Shown in pieces: positions 17,531 to 26,059 of a DNA stretch of 64,000 bases. Each line of letters opens with the position of its first letter. The stretch's first letter is position 1. Made by a program: the position numbers and the translations under genes. The DNA comes from Wolbachia endosymbiont (group A) of Rhinocyllus conicus (GTDB taxonomy: Bacteria; Pseudomonadota; Alphaproteobacteria; Rickettsiales; Anaplasmataceae), in contig NZ_OX366349.1 in assembly GCF_947250775.1 (NCBI RefSeq), positions 186,001 to 250,000 of the forward strand, read 5' to 3'. Under the pieces are notes generated by a model. It had not been told where the DNA came from. It saw nothing but the letters and a program-made list of their open reading frames with translations, and did not search any database.

Positions 17531-18748
17531 TTATACAAATGAAAAATTAAAAAAAAACATAGTTGATATAAGGTTAGTGCAATTTGTTTTGTTATAATAA
17601 TGCACGCCAAAACATACAACTAATAATGCAAGTACACCTGAGCCTATAAGCAATGATAACCCTATGTTATTAGTCAAAGGGTTTTGGTAAAATTTTTGTA
17701 TATTATTAACACCGCCTTCCGCATACAGCAATAAAGGAAGTGCTATATTTGCAGCAACTACACCGGTCAGTAATGCAGTAAATAGTGGCCTATTGTTAAT
17801 TACTGATTCTATTTTATTAGTTCTACTAATTACTTTTTCATCAATGTTAATGAAGTCGTTTTTAGCTTCCCAAGCATTAAATATAAAATTTGAATGAGTG
17901 TTGTTGTTATACTCTAATCTTACAGATTTTATAGCTTTATTTTCTGGCTGATGCTTTAACACCTCATCTAAAATTCCATCCGCATTTTTTTCTTGAGTTT
18001 TATGCTCTGCAGTATCTCTAAATTGCCTTATTGCAAAAAGTATTGGACTAATTGCAAGCAACGCAGCAAGTGCGATAACTGGTATAGTGATATATTTTGG
18101 GCTGTTTGTAAAAAATGCAATAAATTTTGCTTTATCTTGTAAATATACTAAAGCTGCAGATGTGCTGAGTATAATAGCAGTGGCAGTAAAAATTATAAAG
18201 CCCTTCTGCTGCATGGCATACTTTGCTCTTGGCCAGGATCTGTTTGCTTTCTTTTGTGAATTGATTAAGGAAGTTTTTGAATTCATTTCACCTGTACTAT
18301 ATTCTGTACTGAACTCTTCTTTTAGGTTTTCGAGAGTTTTATCAGAATCCCAAGGGTCACTAAATTCCGTTCCTTGTGAAACTGATCTTTTCATTCCATA
18401 GCTTATTCCACTACCCCAACTCTCTTTGGGAGTTTTATTACTCGGATTTATAACTGCATAAATAGGTTCTCCTGATCCACCGTGGACTGATTCTTCTGAA
18501 AGAGGTAAATTCAACTCTGCATAGGCATGTTCTTCTGATCCATTATCAGATGATCCTCCTAAACCTAAACTTGCTGTTGGTGATAGTGTATCTGAGGTAA
18601 AATTTTCTGCTCCTTCAAGCGATGCTTGTTTGGGAGTACTTGTCCTAAGTGCTGGTATTGGTGGAATTCCTGGCTTCGTCCCGTCATCTTTACCTATTGG
18701 TGTATAAGAAAGTGGTTTTACTGTATCTTGATCTTGTGTTCCTGGCAT
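17531..18748 (-). CDS. multi-pass membrane protein with an EPIYA motif, candidate effector
   Basis: A 405-aa protein of no family I recognise. Residues 1-180 are soluble, rich in Ser/Pro/Gly, and contain EPIYA exactly at residues 94-98 plus a second tyrosine site EHAYAEL at 73-79. Four hydrophobic segments follow (about 183-203, 219-240, 322-342, 362-385), arranged as two hairpins around a charged loop with YNNNTHSNF. EPIYA is the phosphotyrosine motif of secreted effectors such as CagA and Anaplasma AnkA; here it is a motif match only. ATG 18748 has GGAG 5 bases upstream. The C-terminal end (MFFFNFSFV) is low-complexity and may be altered. Confidence 0.7.
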   Translation of the reverse strand: MPGTQDQDTVKPLSYTPIGKDDGTKPGIPPIPALRTSTPKQASLEGAENFTSDTLSPTASLGLGGSSDNGSEEHAYAELNLPLSEESVHGGSGEPIYAVINPSNKTPKESWGSGISYGMKRSVSQGTEFSDPWDSDKTLENLKEEFSTEYSTGEMNSKTSLINSQKKANRSWPRAKYAMQQKGFIIFTATAIILSTSAALVYLQDKAKFIAFFTNSPKYITIPVIALAALLAISPILFAIRQFRDTAEHKTQEKNADGILDEVLKHQPENKAIKSVRLEYNNNTHSNFIFNAWEAKNDFINIDEKVISRTNKIESVINNRPLFTALLTGVVAANIALPLLLYAEGGVNNIQKFYQNPLTNNIGLSLLIGSGVLALLVVCFGVHYYNKTNCTNLISTMFFFNFSFV

Positions 18749-18831
18749 ATTTACTCCAAAATTAATTACTATGTTGTGTTGATTACGCTATAGTTATTAA
18801 GATGTAGTAAATACCAGTTTACGGATAATTA

Positions 18832-19626
18832 TTAGTATAGAAATTGCCTATCAAAGATTCTTTCATTGAGTGAGTCGTCTTTGTCAAAGAGCAAAGTTAT
18901 TGTGTTCTCATGGTCTTTTTGTATTTTTATCTGTGATATATTATGAAACTCTTTGTAATCTGATACTACAAGCGCTGGACGATTTTTTGTGTCGTTAATG
19001 TCAATTTGTACGATCGTATCATTTGAGATTAGTGCTCCATTCCAATGCCTTGGGTAATAGCTATTTATGGAGGTCAGTGCAAGTAAGTTTGAATTGAGTG
19101 GTAAAATTGGACCGCCGGCAGAGAAGTTATATGCAGTGCTGCCTGTGGGAGTAGATAATATTACTCCATCCCCTCTAAATTTTTCTACTTTTAGTTTATC
19201 ATTAATAGTAATATTCATCTCTACTATTTGGTTTGCTTTCCTAAAAACATATACTTCGTTTACCGCTATATAGTGGTATTTCTTGCCACTTGTGTCTGTT
19301 GCTTCCATTTTTAGTAAAGTTAACTGAGTTGAAGTTGCGTGCTCTATATGATCAATTAAATCTTCACTGCGGCTAAAGCATTTATTCATCAAAAACCCAA
19401 CATTGCCAGTGTTTACTCCGTATACGTGTGTGTTTTTGTTTTCTATAACGTAATTATGCAAGGTGCGTAGCATAAAGCCATCACCGCCAACAACTATCAA
19501 TAGATCGATTTCGGACTTATTTTCTTCTGTTATATTGATAAAATTAAGTTTCTTTAATAGTTTAGATACTTCCTGCGATTTTGGTGACTCAGAAGCGATA
19601 TAGCCTATATTTTTGTATTTATGCAT
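18832..19626 (-). CDS. nadK: NAD kinase
   Basis: A 264-aa NAD kinase, which phosphorylates NAD to NADP with ATP in the cytosol. Motifs: GGDGFMLRTLH (the GGDG loop), GVNTGNVGFLMN, the NE pair in AVNEVYVFR, and the glycine-rich STPTGSTAYNFSAGGPI. Length is normal for alphaproteobacteria. It lies 27 bases downstream of rpmE on the same strand, so the two are probably co-transcribed. Confidence 0.93.
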   Translation of the reverse strand: MHKYKNIGYIASESPKSQEVSKLLKKLNFINITEENKSEIDLLIVVGGDGFMLRTLHNYVIENKNTHVYGVNTGNVGFLMNKCFSRSEDLIDHIEHATSTQLTLLKMEATDTSGKKYHYIAVNEVYVFRKANQIVEMNITINDKLKVEKFRGDGVILSTPTGSTAYNFSAGGPILPLNSNLLALTSINSYYPRHWNGALISNDTIVQIDINDTKNRPALVVSDYKEFHNISQIKIQKDHENTITLLFDKDDSLNERIFDRQFLY

Positions 19627-19653
19627 GCTTCACTCTGAAAAAGAAGCGAAAAA

Positions 19654-19866
19654 CTAGAAAATATCCCCATATTTATCGTTAAACTTAGCTAATTTGCTAG
19701 TTTTACTTGCTGACCCGCTTGTCAAACTTCCAGTCCATGCAGGGTGAGTGAGAGGATCCCTATCAAGTTTTATCTTATCACCTTCCTTTCCATAAGTGGA
19801 ACGAGTTTCAAACTCTTGACCATCTGTCATGACTATAGTAACCTTATGATAATCAATTTCTGCCAT
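19654..19866 (-). CDS. rpmE: 50S ribosomal protein L31 (bL31)
   Basis: A 70-aa protein with the bL31 pattern: YHKVTIVMTDGQEFETRSTY near the start, then DPLTHPAWTG and a basic FNDKYGD end. It binds the large ribosomal subunit at the inter-subunit bridge. The zinc-binding Cys pairs of the C+ type are absent, so this is the C-minus form. It precedes nadK on the minus strand. Ribosomal protein length is as expected. Confidence 0.9.
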   Translation of the reverse strand: MAEIDYHKVTIVMTDGQEFETRSTYGKEGDKIKLDRDPLTHPAWTGSLTSGSASKTSKLAKFNDKYGDIF

Positions 19867-19940
19867 TGTTGCTTATAAACTTTTAGTCAGTTAATATTCT
19901 AGTGAACTTAATTCACTAAGTCAATCATTATTCTAAAATA

Positions 19941-19969
19941 TTGACAAAAAATAAATAAAATGTTATACT
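19941..19969 (+). promoter_or_regulatory. strong sigma70-type promoter for fabD
   Basis: TTGACA at 19941-19946 and TATACT at 19964-19969, with an ideal 17-base spacer, 25 bases before the fabD ATG. This is among the best promoter matches in the window; the spacing implies a very short leader. Pattern match only. Confidence 0.65.
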
Positions 19970-19994
19970 TAATAAGGAATAAATAATAGTTATC

Positions 19995-20975
19995 ATGATT
20001 TTTGCTTTCCCTGGTCAGGGCTCTCAGTTTGTAGGAATGGGAAAGAGCTTATATAGTGAGTTTTCCGTTGCAAGACAAGTATTTAATGAAGTGGATAGCA
20101 TATTGGGTAGAAAGCTGTCTCATTTAATCTTCAACGGTCCTATTGAAGAATTAACCATTACAGAAAACGCTCAGCCAGCTATAATGGCAGTGTCAATCGC
20201 GACGCTACGTGTTATCGAGCATGTGTTTGGTGAATCTCTTTTTTCTGGTCATAATGTTAAATATGTTTGTGGGCATTCAGTCGGTGAATATACAGCGCTA
20301 TGTGCTGCAGGGGCATTGACTCTTGAGTCTGCAATCAAGCTGCTGAAAGTTCGCAGCGAAGCAATGCATGAAGCTTCTTTGAAATGTGAAGGGGGAATGG
20401 TTGCGTTGCTTGGAGCAGAGATAAATGAAGTGGAAGATATATTGAAATCAGTTCAAATTGACGGAATTTGTGAAATTGCAAACGATAACGGTGGCGGACA
20501 AGTGGTTATAAGTGGTACTAGAGAGGGTCTTGAAATATTACCCGATTTGCTCAAGAACTTGAACATCAAGAGATTAGTTAAGTTACAGGTTAGTGGACCT
20601 TTTCACTCATCTCTTATGAAACCTGCTGATGAAAAAGTTTTGGAATTTTTGGAGGGTATTAAAATAACCCGTCCTATAGTTCCTTTGATATCAAATGTTA
20701 CAGCTAAAGAGGAGAGTGATCCCAAAGTTATAAAAGCTTTACTTGCTAAACAAGTCATAAGCAGAGTGAAATGGAGAGAAATGGTTTTGTATATGGCAAG
20801 CCGTGGCATTAACAAATTTGTTGAAATTGGCCCTAATAAAGTTTTATCTAATTTAGTCAAAAGGATTGACCAATCTATCAGTACAAAAAGTATAGGTAAT
20901 ATTGGTGATATAGACAGCTTCTTTAATGAATCATTAGTACTAACAGCGAAAAATTTAAAAGTTGGGTTAAGTTAA
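19995..20975 (+). CDS. fabD: malonyl-CoA:ACP transacylase
   Basis: A 326-aa FabD, which loads malonyl groups onto acyl carrier protein for fatty-acid synthesis. Motifs: FAFPGQGSQFVGMGKSLY at the N-terminus, the nucleophile elbow GHSVGEYTAL (Ser), the substrate Arg region RSEAM, and the catalytic His in SGPFHSSLM. Length is normal. It is transcribed divergently from rpmE-nadK, with its own consensus promoter. No neighbouring fab genes are adjacent; fabZ lies elsewhere in the window. Confidence 0.93.
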   Translation: MIFAFPGQGSQFVGMGKSLYSEFSVARQVFNEVDSILGRKLSHLIFNGPIEELTITENAQPAIMAVSIATLRVIEHVFGESLFSGHNVKYVCGHSVGEYTALCAAGALTLESAIKLLKVRSEAMHEASLKCEGGMVALLGAEINEVEDILKSVQIDGICEIANDNGGGQVVISGTREGLEILPDLLKNLNIKRLVKLQVSGPFHSSLMKPADEKVLEFLEGIKITRPIVPLISNVTAKEESDPKVIKALLAKQVISRVKWREMVLYMASRGINKFVEIGPNKVLSNLVKRIDQSISTKSIGNIGDIDSFFNESLVLTAKNLKVGLS

Positions 20976-21006
20976 AACACATCTATTTGCCAGCGCATGA
21001 CGCTGC

Positions 21007-22581
21007 CTAGCTGGAATGACAGAGGGTAATGCAAGAAATCAACGAACTGCCTGTCATTTCATCCGGTTTCTTAATTCCAAGTAGCTGTAAAATAGTAGGG
21101 GCAATATCAGATAACCTTCCGTCTCTTAGTTTTAGATTATCGCAAGACACAATAAATGGCACTTTATTTAGAGTGTGCGCTGTATGAGGTGTATTATTTT
21201 CTTCATCGAACATACATTCCACATTACCATGGTCTGCAGTAACAATTAATGCAGTGTTGCTTGACTTTTTAACAGCACTCAGCACTTTCGCAAGACAATC
21301 ATCTACAGCTAGCACAGCTTTCTCGGCTGCTTTTATATTACCTGTATGCCCTACCATATCAGGATTAGCGTAATTTACAACTATCAGTGCGAATTCTTGG
21401 GAGTGAATTTTTTCTACAAGCTTTTCTGTGAGCTTGAAGGCTGACATTTCGGGCTGCAAATCATAAGTTTGAACTTTTGGTGAGGGAATGAGTATTCTTT
21501 CTTCACCAGAGAAAGGTTCTTCTTTTCCACAATTGAAAAAGAAAGTCACATGAGCGTATTTTTCGGTTTCGGCGATGCGTAATTGTTGCAATTTATTGTC
21601 TTCTATTGTTTGTCCTAAAGTGTTAGCAAAAGATATAGGAGGAAAAATATAAGGAATTTTGAGATCTTCTTTATACTTCATCATACTTAGAATTGAAGAA
21701 AATGGTTTTCGTTTACGACCTTCTGTCGTACGAGTAGTTTGACCATAGATTCCAGCGTCACGCGCTGGAATGACACCTGATTGGTTTAGTAAAATACTTG
21801 CTAATTGTATCATTCGATCAGCACGAAAGTTAGCCAACAGCACTCCATCTTCTGGTTTTATACCTTGATAGTCACCTATTACTGCGGGCCTGACAAACTC
21901 ATCAGTTATGTTATTTTGATAATTTTCATCAATCAACGATACTGCATTATCATGACGAGGTGCCTTTGCAAATGCGATAGCCTCATAAGCTTCAATTGTT
22001 CTCTCCCACCTGTTATCACGGTCCATAGCATAGTAACGCCCAGAAACAGTAGCAATTCTTATGTCATTTCCCTTTATACTCTTTATAAATTCTTGAATGC
22101 ATTTTTTTCCTGAATTTGGTAATGTGTCTCTGCCATCTAAAAATGCATGTATCACCACTTTGATTCCATGCTGTGATATTTTATTTGCTAAAGTCGAAAT
22201 ATGCTTTTGATGCGAATGAACACCGCCATCTGACACTAATCCCATTATATGGCATACTCCGTTCTTACTTTTTAGATTACTAATAAAACTTTGTAGATTT
22301 ACATTGTTTTCTATTGTTCCAATCTCTTGATTAATGCGCTGAAGGCTTTGCATTACTACTCTACCACTGCCAATATTCATATGGCCAACTTCTGAATTAC
22401 CTATTTGACCACCAGGTAACCCAACATCAGTTCCACAGGCGGACAAACTGCATTTTGGATAATTAGAGCTAATATATTGCCAACAGGGTGGATTTGCGTT
22501 GCTAATAGCATTATATTTACTGCTTTCTACTCCATTTCCCCAGCCATCTAGTATACATAAAACAACTGATTTAATGCCCAT
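21007..22581 (-). CDS. gpmI: 2,3-bisphosphoglycerate-independent phosphoglycerate mutase with an in-frame palindromic insert
   Basis: A 524-aa cofactor-independent phosphoglycerate mutase, a metal enzyme of the alkaline-phosphatase superfamily interconverting 3- and 2-phosphoglycerate. Motifs: CILDGWGNG, the phospho-serine region QIGNSEVGHMNIGSGR, FLDGRDT, VNYANPDMVGHTG and TADHGNVE. Between LLNQS and RKPFSSIL lie about 15 extra residues (GVIPARDAGIYGQTT and onward), encoded by a perfect 9-bp-stem palindrome at 21749-21771. This is a palindromic element inserted in frame. The protein is otherwise intact and presumably functional. Confidence 0.93.
   Translation of the reverse strand: MGIKSVVLCILDGWGNGVESSKYNAISNANPPCWQYISSNYPKCSLSACGTDVGLPGGQIGNSEVGHMNIGSGRVVMQSLQRINQEIGTIENNVNLQSFISNLKSKNGVCHIMGLVSDGGVHSHQKHISTLANKISQHGIKVVIHAFLDGRDTLPNSGKKCIQEFIKSIKGNDIRIATVSGRYYAMDRDNRWERTIEAYEAIAFAKAPRHDNAVSLIDENYQNNITDEFVRPAVIGDYQGIKPEDGVLLANFRADRMIQLASILLNQSGVIPARDAGIYGQTTRTTEGRKRKPFSSILSMMKYKEDLKIPYIFPPISFANTLGQTIEDNKLQQLRIAETEKYAHVTFFFNCGKEEPFSGEERILIPSPKVQTYDLQPEMSAFKLTEKLVEKIHSQEFALIVVNYANPDMVGHTGNIKAAEKAVLAVDDCLAKVLSAVKKSSNTALIVTADHGNVECMFDEENNTPHTAHTLNKVPFIVSCDNLKLRDGRLSDIAPTILQLLGIKKPDEMTGSSLISCITLCHSS
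21749..21771. repeat. palindromic element inserted in frame inside gpmI
   Basis: ATTCCAGCG at 21749-21757 and its reverse complement CGCTGGAAT at 21763-21771 form a hairpin with a 5-base loop. The same ATTCCAG core is found in several intergenic repeats in this window (for example near 21000, 24815 and 24900). The host gene frame stays open through it. Confidence 0.75.
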
Positions 22582-22614
22582 ATAAGATTAACACTAGAAT
22601 TTCACAGAGAAGAG

Positions 22615-22686
22615 CTCCCCGGGCCGGATTCGAACCAGCGACCAATTGGTTAACAGCCAACTGCTCTACCACTGAGCTACCGAGGA
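22615..22686 (-). tRNA. tRNA-Asn (GTT)
   Basis: Reading the minus strand from 22686, TCCTCGG pairs with CCGGGGA as the 7-bp acceptor stem. A D-arm TAGCTCAGTGGTAGAGC and a T-arm GGTTCGAATCC are clear, and the anticodon loop CTGTTAACC has GTT, giving asparagine. No CCA is encoded. About 72 nt, with a normal cloverleaf by eye. It lies between gpmI and an IS5 remnant. Confidence 0.93.
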
Positions 22687-22699
22687 ATAAACCGTCTTT

Positions 22700-23085
22700 A
22701 ATTTATCACGTTGAACGTTGATTGTAAACGTTTTTTGTATACTTTGTAAGAGCCTGTTCAAATTCACTTCGCTTTATTACTTCAACAGTTGCACCAATAA
22801 TATCTTTTATTTGAGTTGCAAAATTCTCTCCTGTATAGCCCGCATCAACCAGTATATTTTTAACTCCAGAAAGGTTTTCTTTTGCATTGTTGACCATTCT
22901 CACAGCACTAGTTGTTCCTGCAGTTGCTACATAAATTGCATGTCTTGAGTATCAACTGCGATATGGCCCTGAGATTTTTTTACCAGCGTCATAGCCTTTT
23001 TCTTCAGCAGTATCTGCGTTCTTTACACTCTGAGCATCAATTATGTACAGGTTCTTAGCTATATTTCTAGCTGTAACTATAAATG
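22700..23085 (-). pseudogene. IS5-family transposase remnant
   Basis: The minus strand encodes broken pieces of an IS5/IS1031-type DDE transposase: IIDAQSVKNADTAEEKGYDA, then after a frameshift HIAVDTQD, then VRMVNNAKENLSGVKNILVD, AGYTG and VEVIKRSEF. The order matches the family (ID.QSVK, the H..VD segment, then the DxGY block), but frameshifts separate the parts and both gene ends are missing. It is dead and fills the gap between tRNA-Asn and gatA. Confidence 0.7.
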
Positions 23086-23142
23086 TATGGATTTTTTATC
23101 GTGCCATGTTATAATTAACGTCTTGCTAAAAATTAAATATTG

Positions 23143-24612
23143 ATGAATGAACTAAAAAAGTTAAGTATTACACAAATGCATGACGGGCTCAAAAAAAGGA
23201 GTTTTTCCGCTGTTGAACTCGTGGAGGCGCACATCAGTGCGGTTGAAAATGAGAAATTAAATGCATTTATAACAAAAACCCCAGAGATAGCAATGAAAGC
23301 TGCTAAAGCTGCAGATGAACATTTCTCTAGGCAAAAGGATGATTTAATCTCGCCGCTCATGGGTATACCAGTTGGCATCAAAGATCTATTCTGTACAAAA
23401 GGAATAAAAACAACAGCATGCTCAAAAATGCTGGAAAATTTCGTTCCGACTTACGAATCTACGGTGTCTGACTTGCTTTTAAAAAGTGGAGCAGCCATGC
23501 TCGGTAAGCTTAATATGGATGAATTTGCTATGGGTTCTGCGAACACAAACAGCTATTTTGGCCCTGTTGAAAATGTGTGGATTAGAAAAAGTGATGGGGA
23601 AAAAGTTGTTCCTGGTGGATCATCTGGTGGATCTGCAGCATCGGTTGCTGGATTTTTATGCGCTGGAGCGTTAGGAAGCGACACCGGTGGATCTGTACGC
23701 CAACCAGCAGCTTATTGTGGAGTAGTTGGAATAAAGCCAACTTATGGAAGATGCTCGCGTTTTGGTATGATTGCATTTGCGAGTTCTCTGGATCAAGCAG
23801 GAGTCATTACTCGTTCTGTCTCTGATTCAGCATTAATGCTGGAAGCAATTTGTGGCTATGATAAAAAAGATTCAATATCGAGCGAAAAGCCAGTGCCTAA
23901 ATTTTCTAGCTTTATAAATGGTGATGTCAAGGGTAAGTGTATTGGTATACCAAAAGAATATAGGATGGATGGAATTTCAGAGGAAATAGTTCATAATTGG
24001 GAAAGAGTTGCTTCCTATTTAAAAGAAAATGGCGCTGAAGTTGTTGACATTACTCTGCCACATACTAAATATGCAATACCGGTCTATTATTTAATCTGTT
24101 CTGCTGAAACTTCATCCAATCTTGCTCGTTACGATGGTGTGCGTTATGGATTAAGGGTTGATGCTGATACCCTTGAAGAAATGTATTCACTAACAAGAGC
24201 AGAAGGTTTTGGTAAAGAGGTGAAAAGAAGAATTTTAATTGGCGCTTATGCGCTTTCTTCAGGTCATTATAATGAATATTACGAAAAAGCGCAGTGCATT
24301 AGAGCATTAATCAGAAATGATTTTATAAAAGCGTTTGAAAAAATAGATTACATACTTGTGCCATCTGCTCCAACAGAAGCTTTTGGCTTAAATGAAAAGC
24401 CAGATCCGCTAATTATGTGCATCAATGATGTGTTTACCGTGCCAGCAAGCCTTGCAGGATTGCCTGCTATTTCTGTTCCTGTTGGGCTTTCCAATGAGGG
24501 TTTACCACTTGCCTTGCAAGTGATTGGAAATTATTATGACGAAGCTGGAATATTAAATGTGGCAAGTTTGATAGAGCAAAATTGCGGCAGAACAATTAGA
24601 CCTCTTGCATAA
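23143..24612 (+). CDS. gatA: Asp-tRNA(Asn)/Glu-tRNA(Gln) amidotransferase subunit A
   Basis: A 489-aa amidase-signature enzyme that releases ammonia from glutamine to convert mischarged Glu-tRNA(Gln) or Asp-tRNA(Asn). The Ser-cisSer-Lys triad is visible: Lys in GIPVGIKDLF, Ser in VPGGSSGGSAASV and the nucleophile region GSDTGGSVRQPA. Length is normal. ATG 23143 is preferred over TTG 23140. It works with gatB and gatC, which are not in this window. Confidence 0.94.
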   Translation: MNELKKLSITQMHDGLKKRSFSAVELVEAHISAVENEKLNAFITKTPEIAMKAAKAADEHFSRQKDDLISPLMGIPVGIKDLFCTKGIKTTACSKMLENFVPTYESTVSDLLLKSGAAMLGKLNMDEFAMGSANTNSYFGPVENVWIRKSDGEKVVPGGSSGGSAASVAGFLCAGALGSDTGGSVRQPAAYCGVVGIKPTYGRCSRFGMIAFASSLDQAGVITRSVSDSALMLEAICGYDKKDSISSEKPVPKFSSFINGDVKGKCIGIPKEYRMDGISEEIVHNWERVASYLKENGAEVVDITLPHTKYAIPVYYLICSAETSSNLARYDGVRYGLRVDADTLEEMYSLTRAEGFGKEVKRRILIGAYALSSGHYNEYYEKAQCIRALIRNDFIKAFEKIDYILVPSAPTEAFGLNEKPDPLIMCINDVFTVPASLAGLPAISVPVGLSNEGLPLALQVIGNYYDEAGILNVASLIEQNCGRTIRPLA

Positions 24613-24920
24613 TCTATTTTCTGATAGTAATTTTTGCATTAAAATTTGCTTATGCTCATCAACGTACTCTATGGCTCCATTTTTAGATGAATAGCAAAAA
24701 CAGGGCATATTAATCTGTTTACAAAATTTTCGTGTAACAGTTCACACTTAATTAAACAGACTAAATTCTGTAATTTTGGGATGTTGAAAAATTTACCTTA
24801 CGTTGTCATTCCAGCGCATAACGCATAACTGTACGAACATTGTGATTTGGGCCTACCAGAAGGGCAATGCCTCTTATCCAAGTACCCTCTTCTTGTCATT
24901 CCAGTGCTTGACACTGGAAT
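24613..24920. repeat. repeat-rich intergenic stretch
   Basis: About 300 bases with no credible gene. It contains two ATTCCAG-type palindromes (near 24812 and 24898-24920). The second has ATTCCAGTG and CACTGGAAT around a 5-base loop and ends directly at the left end of the IS903-type element. Nothing else was recognised. Confidence 0.6.
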
Positions 24921-26007
24921 GGCTTTGTTGCATAGCAACCGAAAAAATCTGGTGGCTACTGACAAAATTCATTATAAATAACCATTTAACTGTTGAAGAA
25001 AAAATATGCCACAGAAAATGAAAGTCAGTAACCAAAACGAATATAACAAATTCCTTGAAAAAAGGGGAAATATTTTTCGTTACATCGATGAAGCTATCGA
25101 AAATTGGTATGAAAATAGTCCAAAAATGCAGGGCGGCAACTATATTTACAGTGATAAAGTCGTAATTTTGGTGCATATAATTGTCAATCTTTTTAGAATT
25201 GGGTTAAGACAAACGGTGGGGTTTATAAAAGGATATCTGCAACAAATAGGAAAAAATTTGGCAGTTATCAGCTATTCACAAGCATCAAGAAGGTTTAAAA
25301 AACTTAATATTAAGATAAATGATTGCAGGGTTGATAAAAGCAACATGGAAAATATTGAAATTATCATAGATAGCACAAGTATCAGCATTTACAGTAACAC
25401 TCCTGGCCACAGTAAGGAAAACAGTGCAGATAGAAAGTACCGAAGCTACGAGCAAGTAAGAAAGTTACATGTTATGTTAAGTGTGAATAGTAAAAAAGCT
25501 ATAGCTGCAAGATACAGTAATGGCGTCTACTCTGACCACTATGGAGCTTGCGATTTGCTTGAAGAAGTTAATTTTCAGCACAAAATAAAAGCATTATATG
25601 CAGATAGGGCATACGATAGGCACAAACTTTATAAATTGTGTAAGAAATACGATATAAAGACAAAAGTTCTACCAAAAAAGGATGCAGCAGAACATTCAAA
25701 AATAGATTATATGTCTGACAGGAATGCTGCTATTAGGTTAATAAAATTATATGGACAAGATGGTGTAAAAGAGTGGAAAAAGGAAGCAATTTATGGAAAG
25801 AGATCTTACATAGAAGGATTTTTCTCAAGGTTGAAGCAAGTATTTGGATTTAGCTTTAGGAATAAATCTGAAGTAAATCGTGAAAAAGAATTACTAATTA
25901 AGTGCTATTTGCTCAACAAATTCACTGATATTGGTATGGCTAAATTTGAAATCATTACATAAATTTGTCGTAAACCATCACTGCTTAAGGTGCTATGCAA
26001 CAAAGCC
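24921..26007 (+). mobile_element. IS5-family (IS903-group) insertion sequence, intact
   Basis: A 1087-bp element bounded by perfect 17-bp inverted repeats: GGCTTTGTTGCATAGCA at 24921-24937 and its complement at 25991-26007. The first ten bases equal the IS903 end as I remember it. It contains one full transposase gene. IS903 elements make 9-bp direct repeats, but here the 9 bases outside the left end (CACTGGAAT) and right end (ATTCCAGTG) are reverse complements of each other, suggesting later recombination or insertion at palindromic sites. Confidence 0.88.
25006..25962 (+). CDS. IS5/IS903-group DDE transposase
   Basis: A 318-aa transposase with an N-terminal IS903-like block (YSDKVVILVHIIVNLFRIGL), the first catalytic Asp in IIIDSTSISIYS, the second Asp in ALYADRAYDRHKLY, and a C-terminal basic block KRSYIEGFFSRLKQVFGFSF containing the Glu (YIEGFFSRLK). 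The frame is intact from ATG 25006 to the stop inside the right end, so the element may still be active. A second ATG nearby (25018) is an alternative start. Confidence 0.87.
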   Translation: MPQKMKVSNQNEYNKFLEKRGNIFRYIDEAIENWYENSPKMQGGNYIYSDKVVILVHIIVNLFRIGLRQTVGFIKGYLQQIGKNLAVISYSQASRRFKKLNIKINDCRVDKSNMENIEIIIDSTSISIYSNTPGHSKENSADRKYRSYEQVRKLHVMLSVNSKKAIAARYSNGVYSDHYGACDLLEEVNFQHKIKALYADRAYDRHKLYKLCKKYDIKTKVLPKKDAAEHSKIDYMSDRNAAIRLIKLYGQDGVKEWKKEAIYGKRSYIEGFFSRLKQVFGFSFRNKSEVNREKELLIKCYLLNKFTDIGMAKFEIIT

Positions 26008-26059
26008 ATTCCAGTGTCAGCTACTTTAATGACACCCTTTTTTGTCATCTAAGTACTAG

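Noticed and set aside
17531..18748. ITAM/ITIM-type reading of the two tyrosine sites
   Set aside because: Spacing between YAEL and YAVI is about 21 residues, longer than ITAM, and the -2 positions (H and P) do not fit ITIM.
22718..22948. Plus-strand frame over the IS5 remnant
   Set aside because: It is antisense to clear transposase fragments and has no recognisable features.
24803..25176. Frames at the left end of the IS903-type element on both strands
   Set aside because: They run through palindromic repeat and terminal inverted repeat and are antisense to, or out of frame with, the transposase.
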